Made by a program: the position numbers and the translations under genes. Below, one piece after another: positions 48,317 to 59,805 of a stretch of 64,000 nt of DNA. Source of the stretch: Nicotiana tabacum (lineage: Eukaryota > Streptophyta > Magnoliopsida > Solanales > Solanaceae); contig NC_134095.1 of assembly GCF_000715075.1 (NCBI RefSeq), positions 46,168,806 to 46,232,805 of the forward strand, given 5' to 3'. Below the pieces are notes generated by a model that was not told the origin of the DNA, made no database searches, and saw only the letters and a list, made by a program, of their open reading frames with translations. Position 1 is the first letter of the stretch. Every line of letters begins with the position of its first letter.

Positions 48317-49929
48317 CCGAACCCAGAATCTCTGGTTCAGGGTTCAGAATTCAAGCTTAGAAAAATTGTTGTATTTAATTATATCTGATTTTCATACATA
48401 TTTTGTGCTGAATGTGCCAAATGTTACCGCTTTGATATTATCTGAATTGTATATAAACTGTGTCGACACCCTTCTCTCTTCACCTCCAGGGATGTGCTTA
48501 CTGGTTGAGACTCCCTATTATGTTAGTATCATACCTTGAAATAAGAAAGAGTCCGGACAAATTATGAAGCTGGATGGCCTTTCGGTTCTCGGTAAGTTGC
48601 CCGCTCCTCGACTCGAGTTGTCCGCTCGGGTACACAGTCTAGAACACCGACCCAGGTTTTGAACATAGAATAACGTGACTTCATGCTGGATCCCTAGTAG
48701 GAACGCTTATTTGCATCACGTTGCATTTGAATTAGGGGACTCAACACAGGGGTTGGGTCCGTCTAGGACTAGCAACCTGAAATGAAAAGACCATCCTGAT
48801 GCATCCTACTTGCTCTGTACATATATTTGTTTCGAACCTGCATGTTGACCGGTTTCTGAATCTCGGGAATGTTGGAAAATTGAGGAAAAAAAGAGAAAAG
48901 AGAAAAAATATCAGTTAGGGAGTTAATTGAAATAAAAATCAATTACTGGCGAAACTCTGCCGAAATTTCGAAAAAAAAAGGAAATGTCTTATTTTGTTTT
49001 ACTAAAAAAAAAAAGCAAAGAAAAAATAGAAAAAAAAAGGTCTTTTATTTTTGGAAAGTTGGTCGTTGAAAAGAAAAAGGATAAGAAGAGTTTTTGTTTT
49101 AGTTTGAAAAACATAAGTTGTTTCATTATTTGTTGAAAAGGAAAGAAAAAAAGAAAGTCTTTTATTTTAGTTTGGAAAATAGGTTGTTTTATTATCTGTG
49201 AAAAAAAGAAGAAAAAAAGGCTATTATTTTTAGTTTGGAAAAATAGGTTGTTTCATTATTTGTTGAAAAGAAAAAGAAAAAAAAGTCTTGTTTCTAAAAA
49301 TAGTTTTATTCGCTTATGAAATGCAAAAAAAAAATAATAATGGAAAAGAGTCATGTTTTAAAATAGTTCGGTTAATTTGCCCGAACTACGCATGGTTTGA
49401 TTCTCACAGGACGTGAGATACGCAGGCAACCCTCATCGGGTCCTACCTCCCCTTTGCAAAAATAACCAAAAAATATCAAACTTTCAATTTTGTTATAAAT
49501 AAACCAGGTGATGCCGTTTTTGTCAAAAATAGCCAAATGTTCCCAAACGGGGCACCGGAAGGCTGACTTTGCATAAACAGCCACCTTTGGTCGTATTTTG
49601 ATTTTTGACCCTCACAGCCTTAAAATTTTCGCCCTCGAGGCGTTGAAAGGCCGTGTCGCAATATCGGGTCTTTTATCTTAAATAAAAACAAGTAATTTGG
49701 GGACGCCGGAAGGCTGACTTTGCAAAAAAACGGCCATTTAGGTCACCTTTTAAGGTGTGACCGGTTGACTTCCGCTATTTTAAAATCTTTGTTCCCGAAA
49801 TGCGGAAAGACCGCGTTTGAGAATTGAGTTCTTCATTTGAAAATATAGGGGTAATTTTGAGTCAATAATATAATTAGTTTTTTCTTGGAGTTAAATAAAA
49901 GTTTTCTTTTTGCTTAAACGCTTTAATAA
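48317..49929 (+). other. Ogre 5' leader with purine tract and first copy of a repeated structured motif
   Basis: Long untranslated leader. About 48870-49350 is A/G-rich with repeated GAAAAAGAAAAAAAG and TTTTATTTTAGTTTGGAAAA blocks. The first copy of the motif described in the findings lies at 49382-49445. Two related blocks containing CCGGAAGGCTGACTTTGCA follow (about 49553 and 49707). Confidence 0.7.
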
Positions 49930-51987
49930 ATGTGCAGGATGAGCACGATGGTAAATGAGCCCTTTTCAATAATGACCAAAATCCCTTTTGAGCTGCAATT
50001 GTGGTGGAATGATTTGGGCAAAGAAGGGCAAGACGAAGTGAGAAAATATTTGAAAGACCTTCCGGATTTATTAAACATTCAGCCTCGGGGGGATATCATC
50101 AGGGCATTGGTCGCCCATTGGGATTCGGCACATAATGTATTTCATTTTTCAGATTTTGAACTCACCCCAACATTGGAAGAAATAGCGGGGTACATCGGAA
50201 GTGATCAAGCTCCATTGAGATTCAAATACTTGATTGCTCCTAGGGCCATTACCATACACCGATTCTTGGATTCCTTGAAAATACCCCGAACAGTTCACCA
50301 TCCAGATTTTGCAAAGGGTTTCTGTAGTTTCCGCTTCATGTATGATAGATATGGCCATGTGGGCGGGTTCAATAATCCAGACTTTAAGCTTTGCAGCAGA
50401 AATAGCCGACAAAAATGGGAGGACCACAGACGAGTGGCATTTATGATAGCTTTTTTGGGCCTCGTAATATTCCCAAGGAAAGATGGTAATATTGATTTGA
50501 ACGTAGCGGGCGTCGTCAGTACTTTGCAAACCATGGGGAAAAGCACTTTAGCACCTATGATTGTGGCTGATATCTTCAGAGCTCTCACCGCGTGCAAAGC
50601 TGGGGGCAAATTTTTTGAAGGATGTAACTTGTTGTTACAAATGTGGATGACTGAGCATTTGTTCCCTCGCTCTCAGTTATTGAGTTATGTTTCGGTTGAG
50701 AAAACTCGTATAGGTGAATTTTATACAAGAATCAAAGGGGCTAGTCTACCTGAAGGAGTCGTGGCCTGGGCATTACTATTTCGGAACCTCAGCGCCGGCC
50801 AGATACAGTGGGTGCTTGGATGGTTGCCTATCGAAGAGGTCATATATATGCCGGCAGCCCGGCCGCATTTTCTGTTGATGGGACTCAAAAGTATCCAGCC
50901 CTATGCACCATATCGGGTTCTGAGGCAACTCGGTAGATATCAAGTGGTACCGAGAGACGAAGATTTGAGTACCCAAGTGGTCGAAATCAGTCCTGACGGT
51001 CGATTCCCCGAGGAAGAAGTTCGCCAAATTTGGAGCGAGTGCCAACATTTGATGGCCAACACTTGCGTGTCAGATAGGGTCAAAGGGGAAGTTGCTCCAG
51101 GGTATCACGAGTGGTTCAAAGGTGACGTGGCATGTGGGAGGCCGGCTAAAAGACCTCACCTCGAAGATTTCGCCAAGTCATCCCAAGAACAGTGGAACTG
51201 GTTAGCCAAGGAAGAAAGTTATCGAGTCGAGATTGGTAAACTAAAGCAGCAAGTTGAGAGTCTGAAATTCGAGAACAGTGTACAAGTTGTCGCAGATCAA
51301 GGGGAAAAGAATAGACTAGCCAGAGAAAATGAAGCACTTAGGGCCCAAATGCGACAGTTGAAGATAACCATCAATAAGCAACCGAGGAGCCGATCCGATG
51401 AACAATTGGTAAAAAGATTGGAAAGTGAAGTCAGAGAATGGCGGGATGAGTTAGGAAAATCTGAAAATGTCATGGCAGAACATAAAGCACAGTGGGCGAC
51501 AAGAACCGAAGAGCATCGCCAATACTTGAATCAGTTGAAAAGGGACCATGAGAAAATTGTTGCCAATTTAAAGAGAAAAGTGGTTGCCATTGAGCGTAAA
51601 GCGGTTAGGCAGGCTAGAGACTTTGAAACTGAAAGCGGACATTGTTACAACTTGTTGGACCAAATGGAGGCAGAAGTGCAACAGCTGCAAGACCAGCACT
51701 TGCAAGACTCCCGAGCTTTAAAGACGTGCAGCGATCAGATAAGACGCTTGCTCATAGAAAAGAAGCAAACAAAAGACAGGATTAGAGCCATTGCTCATGC
51801 TATTGTCAGGAGATGTCGGGTTTGTGAAGACATGACCTGTACTACTTTTATCTCAGCAGTGATGATCTATGTGAAGCGAACCATGAATGAGTTAGAGCAT
51901 CTTGAAAGGGATTTGGATCCTAGACCCGCGGCGAGGCCGAACGACGCCCCGCGGACACCTAAGTTTGAAGCACTAGATTATGCATAG
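49930..51987 (+). CDS. Ogre ORF1 protein (plant mobile domain/DUF7745-like, coiled coil), 685 aa
   Basis: This uninterrupted frame starts at ATG 49930 (a second Met at 49939). Residues ~10-260 form a globular region with LQLWWNDLGKEG, ELTPTLEEIAGYIG, FMIAFLGLVIFPRKDGNIDL and LLLQMWMTEHLFPRSQ. This pattern is found in the plant mobile domain/DUF7745-type proteins carried by Ogre elements. Residues ~410-610 are a long charged coiled coil, then a CRVCEDMTC cluster and a Pro-rich tail. Ogre elements characteristically carry such an ORF upstream of gag; its function is unknown. It is separated from gag by a ~600-base non-coding spacer, so it needs its own translation route. The frame is intact, unlike pol. 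Confidence 0.85.
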   Translation: MCRMSTMVNEPFSIMTKIPFELQLWWNDLGKEGQDEVRKYLKDLPDLLNIQPRGDIIRALVAHWDSAHNVFHFSDFELTPTLEEIAGYIGSDQAPLRFKYLIAPRAITIHRFLDSLKIPRTVHHPDFAKGFCSFRFMYDRYGHVGGFNNPDFKLCSRNSRQKWEDHRRVAFMIAFLGLVIFPRKDGNIDLNVAGVVSTLQTMGKSTLAPMIVADIFRALTACKAGGKFFEGCNLLLQMWMTEHLFPRSQLLSYVSVEKTRIGEFYTRIKGASLPEGVVAWALLFRNLSAGQIQWVLGWLPIEEVIYMPAARPHFLLMGLKSIQPYAPYRVLRQLGRYQVVPRDEDLSTQVVEISPDGRFPEEEVRQIWSECQHLMANTCVSDRVKGEVAPGYHEWFKGDVACGRPAKRPHLEDFAKSSQEQWNWLAKEESYRVEIGKLKQQVESLKFENSVQVVADQGEKNRLARENEALRAQMRQLKITINKQPRSRSDEQLVKRLESEVREWRDELGKSENVMAEHKAQWATRTEEHRQYLNQLKRDHEKIVANLKRKVVAIERKAVRQARDFETESGHCYNLLDQMEAEVQQLQDQHLQDSRALKTCSDQIRRLLIEKKQTKDRIRAIAHAIVRRCRVCEDMTCTTFISAVMIYVKRTMNELEHLERDLDPRPAARPNDAPRTPKFEALDYA

Positions 51988-52630
51988 TCCGTGTCTGTGA
52001 GTGTCTACCATTTCGAGTCAGTCTTTTGTATGTTCGTTATCTTTCTGGATTGAGTATGTTTACAGGCTTAGAGTTTTTGGTTTGTTTTCAGGTTGCGTTT
52101 GTTAGTTTCTTTCCAAAACAAAAGATGTCGGGTTTGTAAGAGTCTGTTTTATTAATGAAAGTTGAGCATTTTATTTCCACCCTTATTTTTACATTTATCT
52201 TCACGAACTACGCTTGGTCTGATTCGTGCGATGTCACGATACGTAGGCAATCTCCATAAAGATTCGACCATAATTGTAAGAAAATAGAAGGAAGAAAAGG
52301 AAAATAGAAGGAAAACCGAGAAAGAGAGAAAGAAAGAAAAGAGCGGAAGAACAGAGAGGGAAAGAAAAGCACAAGAGAGGGATAAGGCGAAAGAATGGTA
52401 AAAGGAAACAAGGAATGAAATACCGGGATGACGCATGCAATCGAGCAAATGCATAATAGAAATGAATAACTGTATAAGTGCATTCATGTCAACATGTGGT
52501 TATTAAACTCTGATAAGACCTAATCGCTAACAAAGTGGTTGTCTAAATGTGTGAGTCCAGGCAGGTGGTTACTTGATTGGCAATTCTGGTAACTCACCCG
52601 TACAACACCCGATCGAAAGATCAAGTAAAA
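51988..52630 (+). other. ORF1-gag spacer with second structured-motif copy and purine tract
   Basis: The motif copy lies at 52204-52270, followed by an A/G-rich tract (about 52280-52400). A gag-like frame opens near 52577 with TTG where ATG may once have stood (ILVTHPYNTRSK follows); the first ATG in that frame is 52631. Confidence 0.65.
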
Positions 52631-55600
52631 ATGACAGGGCAAGATTCAGAAATCAACATCGTAGACCCTTCGAATGAGATTGAGGTAACAGATGTGGGTG
52701 CTATGAAAGAGGAGATGAGGAAATTAAAAGCACAAATGGCTGAAATGCATCAGGCATGGTCTCAAGGACATCCGGCACCACTATATCCTGCTAACCCATC
52801 TTATATCCCACCCTGGCTCAAGCTCAGGAGCCTACCACTCCCCACGCATCTTCAGTTTTCCCTTATCAGGCCCAGAGTTATGGTACCACTTCATACGCTT
52901 CCCCAGCTCCACCTCCTAAGCAGAACCCTCCACCACCCATGGTTCCCGTCTTTGTGGCACCTCCCCCAGCTCCACTACATAGATCATCCAGTAAGCCGTT
53001 ATTCCAAGCTCACGACACCCAATATTACCCTCCCGAACCCACTTTCAAAGCACCTGAGCCATATACTTATTCTCCCCATTTTGAAATCCCGGGAGAAGTT
53101 GAGAAACCGGTTAAGAATGCAGAACAAGAGGAAGTGATTCGTAAAGTCAAAAGCCTGGAGCAATCCTTTAGGAACATGCATGGTTTAGGTAACCAAGTTA
53201 GCGTCGCATACAAAGATTTGTGCCCTTTTCCTGATGTCCAGCTGCCTGTGGGGTTTAAAATGCCGAAGTTTGACTTATATGAGGGCCACGGTGATCCAGT
53301 AGCCCATTTGCATGGTTTCTGTAGCAAAATGAGAGGTGCTGGGGGAAAGGATGAATTGTTGATAGCATATTTCGGTCAAAGCCTGAGTGGGTCAGCGCTA
53401 GAATGGTACACGAGGCAAGACCCCGGTCGATGGTATACATGGGATGATTTGGCACAAGCATTCATTGGCCATTTTCAATATAACCTCGAGATAGTTCCCG
53501 ATCGTCTGTCATTGTTGAAATTGGAGAAGAAACCTGGGGAAAGTTTTAGAAAGTTTGGTTTCCGTTGGAGGGAACAAGCTGCAAGGGTTGATACTCCCAT
53601 GAGGGAGAGTGAAATGGTAGATTATTTCTTGCAAACATTAGAACCTACCTATTTTGGTCATCTAGTGACATCTGTCGGAAAATCGTTTAATGAAGTGGTA
53701 AAGATGGGAGCCATGATTGAAGAAGGGTTGAAATCTAACAAGATATTGAGTTACTCGGCGTTGAAAGCAACCACCCAGGCCATCCAAAGCGGTACGGGTG
53801 GTGTGCTTGGGAAGAAGAAGAAAGAAGAAGTTGTTGCAGTTGAAGCTAGTGCTTGGTCCAGGCCCAATAACCCTCCACCTTACTACAACCGACCCAGACC
53901 CCACCACCCAAACTACCAATATATCCCATATGGCCCACCGCAACACTATTATCCACCACCAGAACCACACTTTTCTATCTACCATGCCCAGACCTACACT
54001 CAACCCCCAGTGCACTCGCAATGGCGTACACCAAGTCCCCAAAATACACAGCCATACCCACAAAACACCTATCCACCTCCTAGGGCTAACAGACCAAGAA
54101 CCAACTTCTGTCTGAACCAAGCTTTTAGAAGTGAGAAGGCCCCAAACAGAAAAACCTTTACTCCGCTGGGAGAATCTTATACCGCTCTCTTCCACAGATT
54201 GAAACAGTTGGGAATGCTAACCCCGATTAAATCCAAAGCACCAAACCCTCTTCCCAGAAACCTGGACCACTCTGTTAACTGCGAGTATTGCTCAGGGATG
54301 CCGGGGCATGACACCGAAAAATGCTGGAAGTTGAAAAACGCGATACAAGAGATCATCGATAATCGCCGTATTGAAGTACAGGCTCCGGAAGCCCCAAACA
54401 TCAATCAAAATCCGCTACCAGCGCATTATGAGGCCAACATGATCGAACTGATACATAAGGGGGCAGAGTTTAAGAAACCGTCGCAGGTGGTTATGGTGAT
54501 TCGTTCTACGGAAACCAAAGAAGAAACAGTGAGTGCAAGGCCAGCAGTTCAGTTAAAAGCAATAAAAGACAAGACAGTGGTGGTAATGGGAAAGGGACCA
54601 TTTGCGGCTGCAAAAAACCCGGAGCCAGTCAAGTTAATGGTACCAGGGTCATCATCTGCACCCGTGGTGGTGGTGAAAGGAGCTTATGTAGAACCGGTTA
54701 TCATAAAACTGGTAGTCCAGTTACCCATGGTTGACAGCAAAGCCGTACCGTGGAGATATGACAAGGTAGTGGTGACATACAAAGGAAAGAAAATTGAGGA
54801 AGAGAGTTGTGAAGCACAAGGACTAACCCGGTCGGGACGTTGTTTCGCTCTTGAAGAGTTAAGAAAGGCTAAGGGCGCTAAAGACAATCCAGTGCCAGTC
54901 AAAAAGGCTGTGACGGAAGAAGAGGCAGAAGAGTTTCTGAAGAAGATGAAAGTACAAGATTATTCCATTGTTGAACAACTGAGAAAAACACCGGCTCAAA
55001 TCTCATTGTTGTCATTACTGATTCACTCTGATGAGCATTGCCGAGATTTGATGAAAATATTGAATGAGGCTCATGTACCCGACAAAATTTCAGTGAACCA
55101 TCTAGAGACAATTGACAACAAGATCTTTGAAGTGAACAGGGTAGCATTTTATGATGATGAATTGCCTATGGAAGGCACAGAACACAACAAGGCTCTCTAT
55201 TTGACGGTCAAATATGAAGGGTCAATGGTTACTCGGGCACTAATCGACAACGGGTCGAGCGCTAATATTTGCACGTTATCCACATTGAACAAGTTAAAGA
55301 TCGATGAGGATAGAATCCGAAAAAATAGCATATGTGTTCGAGGGTTCGACGGAGGGGGAACAAACACAGTAGGGGATATTGTACTCGAATTGACTATTGG
55401 CCCAGTCGAGTTCACGATGGAATTTCAGGTGTTGGATGCTGCGGTATCCTATAATCTTTTGCTGGGTCGATCGTGGTTTCACGCGGCCAAAGCCGTGCCC
55501 TCCACGCTGCACCAAATAGTCAAATTCGAGTGGGACAAACAAGAAATTGTGTTACATGGGGAGGATCCCACATGCGCCATGAATGATGCCATTGTACCCT

Positions 55601-56157
55601 TTATAGAGACTGAAGAAGATAGGGGACCATGGGTTTATCAGGTCTTTGACATGATTCCGGTAAGCAGGGTGCCCGAGGGTAAAAGCATGCCATGTCCCAG
55701 GGTGCCAGCTGCGACCGTCATGGTAGTGTCAGAAATGCTGAATAACGGGTTCGTGCCCGGGAAAGGTTTGGGGGTTGAACTTCAGGGCATTACTCAACCT
55801 GTGTCTTTGCCCAAAAATCTGGACACCTTCGGGTTAGGGTTCAAACCAACAACGGCAGATGTCAGAAGGGCCCGTAAATTGAAGAAGAAAGCCTGGGTGC
55901 TGCCTAAACCAATTCCTCGATTGTCCAGGTCCTTCGTCAGGCCGGGTATCAAGAAACAGCCATTGGCAAAGATGTCAGGTTCGTTAATTGGGGCAGAGGG
56001 GAATTTGGATGAGGTGTTTGAGAAAGTATTTGCTGAAGTAAACATGGTTGAGGCCGGGGAAGAGTCAAGCAGAGCAGACATACAGTACATCGGACCACAT
56101 GCTAACATCAACAATTGGGAAGCTACTCCTCTTCCAGTTCGGAGGGAGTCGTGGTAG
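52631..56157 (+). CDS. Ogre gag-protease polyprotein (with an N-terminal frameshift)
   Basis: The main open frame is 52939-56157 (1,072 codons from the Met at 52939). The true N-terminus is in another frame (ATG 52631, MTGQDSEINIVDP), and the two meet near 52800, so a frameshift lies there. Numbering from 52939: the Gag capsid-type region at ~105-240 (FDLYEGHGDPVAHLHGF); a Pro/Tyr-rich stretch; a zinc knuckle variant at ~449-463 (CX2CX5HX4C); an aspartic protease active site at ~768 (LIDNGSSANI, DNGS in place of DTGS); and a G-patch at ~932-960 (NNGFVPGKGLG). Gag packages RNA and the protease matures the products. The G-patch after protease is an Ogre trait. The terminal TAG lies inside the predicted intron. 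Confidence 0.85.
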
Positions 56158-56330
56158 TGGGTTTTGTTTTCCTGTTTTGTCACTTGGATTATTCCAGGGT
56201 TTGTAATCCAGTTGCTATGTTCTGTCCGTTTGGACGAGTTAAAGCCTTGTTGTCTTTACATTTAATGAAATGCAATTTTCTTCGTCCCTAATTATCTTTC
56301 CATTTTCTTTTCTTTTCTTTCTTTGTACAG
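56154..56330 (+). other. Predicted Ogre intron between protease and RT
   Basis: The donor TG|GTAGTG at 56154 and acceptor TTTGTACAG ending at 56330 remove 177 bases, including the gag-pro stop codon. They join protease to RT in frame (two bases before, one after). The interior is T-rich with a strong polypyrimidine tract. Ogre elements are known to splice an intron at this position. Confidence 0.75.
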
Positions 56331-59300
56331 TTCTTTTTATGCTGGTATCAATGATATGACATGCATGAAGAATCTTCGGCCCAGTTTTAGCCAATCTAGC
56401 TCAAAAGTAGTAATGCAAGAGATCGAGTGTGATGATGGGGTGGATCGTAACAACGATGAAGCTTATGAGGAAATTAGTAAAGAATTAAGGCATTTCGAAG
56501 AAAAACCCAAACCTAACCTAAATGACACAGAAGCAATTAATTTAGGGGACCAAGACAATGTGCGGGAAACTAAAATAAGTGTTCATTTGGAGCCACAACT
56601 CAAGGAGGAGATAATTAAAGTATTGCATGAGTACAAAGATGTTTTTGCATGGTCATATGATGACATGCCAGGTCTAAGCACTGATTTGGTGGTTCATAAA
56701 TTACCCACTGATCCAGCACTCCCTCCTATCAAGCAGAAGTTGAGAAAGTTCAAAACGGACATAAGTGTGAAGATCAAAGAAGAGATTACCAAGCAGTTTG
56801 AGGCAAAAGTCATTCAGGTTACACGGTACCCCACTTGGTTAGCTAATGTCGTGCCTGTGCCAAAGAAAGATGGCAAGACCAGGGTGTGCGTCGATTATCG
56901 AGACCTTAACAAGGCAAGTCCAAAAGATAACTTCCCACTTCCCAACATCCACATATTGATCGACAACTACGCCAAACATGACATTGGCTCTTTTGTGGAT
57001 TGTTATGCGGGTTATCATCAGATTCTAATGGACAAGGAGGATGCAGAAAAGACGGCATTCATCACGCCGTGGGGAATATACTGTTATCGGGTCATGCCGT
57101 TTGGTTTGAAAAATGCTGGGGCAACTTATATGAGGGCCATGATAACCATCTTCCATGATATGATACATAAGGAAATCGAGGTATACGTGGATGATGTGAT
57201 CGTGAAATCTAGACAGCAATCCGACCATGTCAGAGATTTGAGAAAGTTCTTTCAAAGGCTTCGCAGGTACAATCTTAAGCTCAATCCTGCAAAGTGTGCT
57301 TTCGGGGTGCCATCTGGGAAGTTGTTGGGGTTTATAGTCAGCCGGCGGGGTATCGAATTAGACCCGTCAAAGATCAAAGCTATTCAGGAGTTGCCACCTC
57401 CAAGAAACAAAACCGAGGTGATGAGTTTGTTGGGAAGATTGAACTATATCAGCAGGTTCATTGCTCAGCTCACGGCGACATGTGAACCAATTTTCAAGTT
57501 GTTGAAGAAAGATGCCGCGGTCAATTGGACTGATGAATGTCAAGAGGCTTTTGATAAGATAAAGGGGTATTTGTCAAACCCACCTGTATTGGTTCTGCCA
57601 GAACCAGGGAGGCCTTTGATTTTATATCTGACAGTTGTGGACAGTTCATTCGGCTGTGTACTGGGGCAGCACGATGTTACGGGCAGAAAGGAGCAGGCTA
57701 TCTACTATCTCAGCAAGAAGTTCACATCTTACGAGGTTAAGTATACCTCATCTGGAGAGGACATGTTGCGCCCTAACTTGGGTGGCACAGAAGTTGAAAC
57801 ATTATTTGTCATCTTATACTACTTACCTTATATCTCGCTTGGACCCGTTGAAGTATATTTTTCAGAAACCCATGACTACAAGAAGGCTTGCAAAGTGGCA
57901 GATCTTGCTTACAGAATTCGACATTATATATGTGACACGGACTGCCATGAAAGAACATGCATTAGCCGATCATTTGGCTGAGAATCCCGTTGATGAAGAT
58001 TATGAGCCTTTGAAAACTTATTTCCCTGATGAAGAGGTGATGCACATTGATGAATTGGAACAAGCTGAGAAGTCGGGATGGAAACTTTTCTTTGATGGGA
58101 CTGCAAATATGAAAGGCGTGGGAATAGGAGCAGTACTTATTTCGGAAACAGGTCAGCATTACCCTGTTACAGCTCGGCTTCGTTTCTACTGTACAAACAA
58201 TATGGTAGAATATGAGGCGTGCATTTTGGGATTGAGATTAGCTGTGGATATGGGTGTACGGGAAGTCTTGGTCATGGGTGACTCGGACTTACTGGTACAC
58301 CAAATTCAAGGGAATGGGAAACACGGGACTTGAAGCTTATACTGTATCAGCAATGTCTGCATGAGCTTTGCCAGCATTTTCAGGCCATAGAATTCAGGCA
58401 CATTCCAAGGATTCATAATGAGGTTGCCGACGCTTTGGCGACTTTGGCTTCAATGTTGCACCATCCAGATAAGGCTTATGTTGATCCATTGTAGATTCAG
58501 GTCCGTGATCAGCATGCTTACTGTAATGTGATAGAGGAGGAAATCGATGGAGAGTCGTGGTTCCATGATATCAAAGAGTACATTAGAGCGGGAGTATATC
58601 CAACGCAGGCCACCGGTGATCAGAAAAGAACAATTCGGCGATTGGCAAGTGGGTTTTTCCTTAGTGGAGGAGTGTTGTACAAAAGAACTCCAAATCTCGA
58701 TTTGTTTTGATGTATAGATGCAAGGTAGGCCACAACTATCATGACGGAGGTGCATTTCGGAATTTGTGGACCGCATATGAATGGGTATGTTCTAGCAAAG
58801 AAGATTCTCCGAGCGGGTTATTATTGGCTCACGATGGAGCGGGATTGTATCAGTTTTGTGCGTAAGTGTCATCAATGCCAAGTACATGGAGATTTGATTC
58901 ATTCTCCACCATCAGAATTACATACGATGTCCGCACCATGGCCTTTTGTTGCGTGGGGCATGGATGTTATTGGGCCAATCGATCCAGCGACATCAAATGG
59001 GCACAGGTTTATCTTGGTAGCTATAGATTATTTTACCAAATGGGTGGAAGCTAAGACGTTCAAGTCTGTGACCAAGAAGGTTGTAGTTGACTTCGTGCAT
59101 TCAAATATCATCTGTCGATTTGGGATCCCAAAGGTAATCATCACAGATAATGGGGCTAATCTTAATAGTCATTTGATGAAGGAGATATGCGAGCAGTTTA
59201 AGATTACTCACGGGAATTCTACTCCATACCGTCCCAAGGCAAATGGTGCGGTGGAAGTAGCCAATAAGAATATAAAGAAAATACTCCGGAAGATGGTTGA

Positions 59301-59805
59301 AGGATCTAGACAATGGCACGAGAGATTGCCTTTTGCATTGTTAGGATATCGCACCACCGTTCATGCCTCGGTGGGGGCGACTCCTTACTCATTGGTATAT
59401 GGTACCGAGGTAGTAATACCCGCAGAGGTGGAAATCCCGTCCCTGCGAATCATTGCAGAGGCTGAGATCGACGATGATGAATGGGTGAAAAGCCGTCTTG
59501 AGCAGCTGAGTTTGATTGACGAGAAGATATTGGCATCAGTGTGTCATGGCCAACTGTACCAACGAAGAATGGCAAGATCATACAACAAGAAAGTACGTCC
59601 AAGGAAATTTGAAGTCGGGCAATTAGTACTGAGGCGGATCTTGCCTCATTGGGCCGAAGCCAAAGGAAAGTTTGCCCCAAACTGGCAGGGACCATTTGTA
59701 ATAACCAGAGTGTTGTCTAACAGAGCATTGTATTTGACAGATGTGGAAGGAAAATGTATAGAAATGGCCATCAATTCCGATGCGGTCAAGAGATACTATG
59801 TATGA
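56331..59805 (+). pseudogene. Ogre pol: RT, RNase H, second RNase H, integrase; disrupted
   Basis: RT covers roughly 56640-57480: ARYPTWLANVVPVPKK-like block, RVCVDYRDLN, FGLKNAGATY and the catalytic YVDD (near 57185). The Ty3-type RNase H follows (DSSFGCVLGQ, AIYYLSKKFTSYE). A second, archaeal-type RNase H (FFDGTANMKGVGIGAVL, YEACILGLRLA, VMGDSDLLVHQ) spans about 58080-58310, a Tat-lineage feature. Lesions: a frameshift near 57747, a compensating frameshift near 58313, TAG at 58492-58494 and TGA at 58708-58710. The integrase follows in the original frame. The element cannot make full Pol without suppression. Confidence 0.9.
58741..59805 (+). CDS. Ogre integrase region, uninterrupted 354-codon frame
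   Basis: The zinc-binding HHCC region begins GICGPHMNGY and ends CHQCQVHGD. The catalytic core has the DDE triad: D in WGMDVIGPID, D in IITDNGAN, and E in NGAVEVANKN. A C-terminal region (FEVGQLVLRR, KFAPNWQGPFVI) is typical of gypsy integrases. The ATG at 58741 is internal to the ancestral pol frame, just after the TGA at 58708-58710, so it is unlikely to be a real start. Confidence 0.8.
   Translation: MTEVHFGICGPHMNGYVLAKKILRAGYYWLTMERDCISFVRKCHQCQVHGDLIHSPPSELHTMSAPWPFVAWGMDVIGPIDPATSNGHRFILVAIDYFTKWVEAKTFKSVTKKVVVDFVHSNIICRFGIPKVIITDNGANLNSHLMKEICEQFKITHGNSTPYRPKANGAVEVANKNIKKILRKMVEGSRQWHERLPFALLGYRTTVHASVGATPYSLVYGTEVVIPAEVEIPSLRIIAEAEIDDDEWVKSRLEQLSLIDEKILASVCHGQLYQRRMARSYNKKVRPRKFEVGQLVLRRILPHWAEAKGKFAPNWQGPFVITRVLSNRALYLTDVEGKCIEMAINSDAVKRYYV

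Noticed and set aside
52152..52487. Minus-strand ORFs of 68-111 codons
   Set aside because: They are antisense to the purine tract in the Ogre spacer; Ser/Phe/Leu-rich low complexity.
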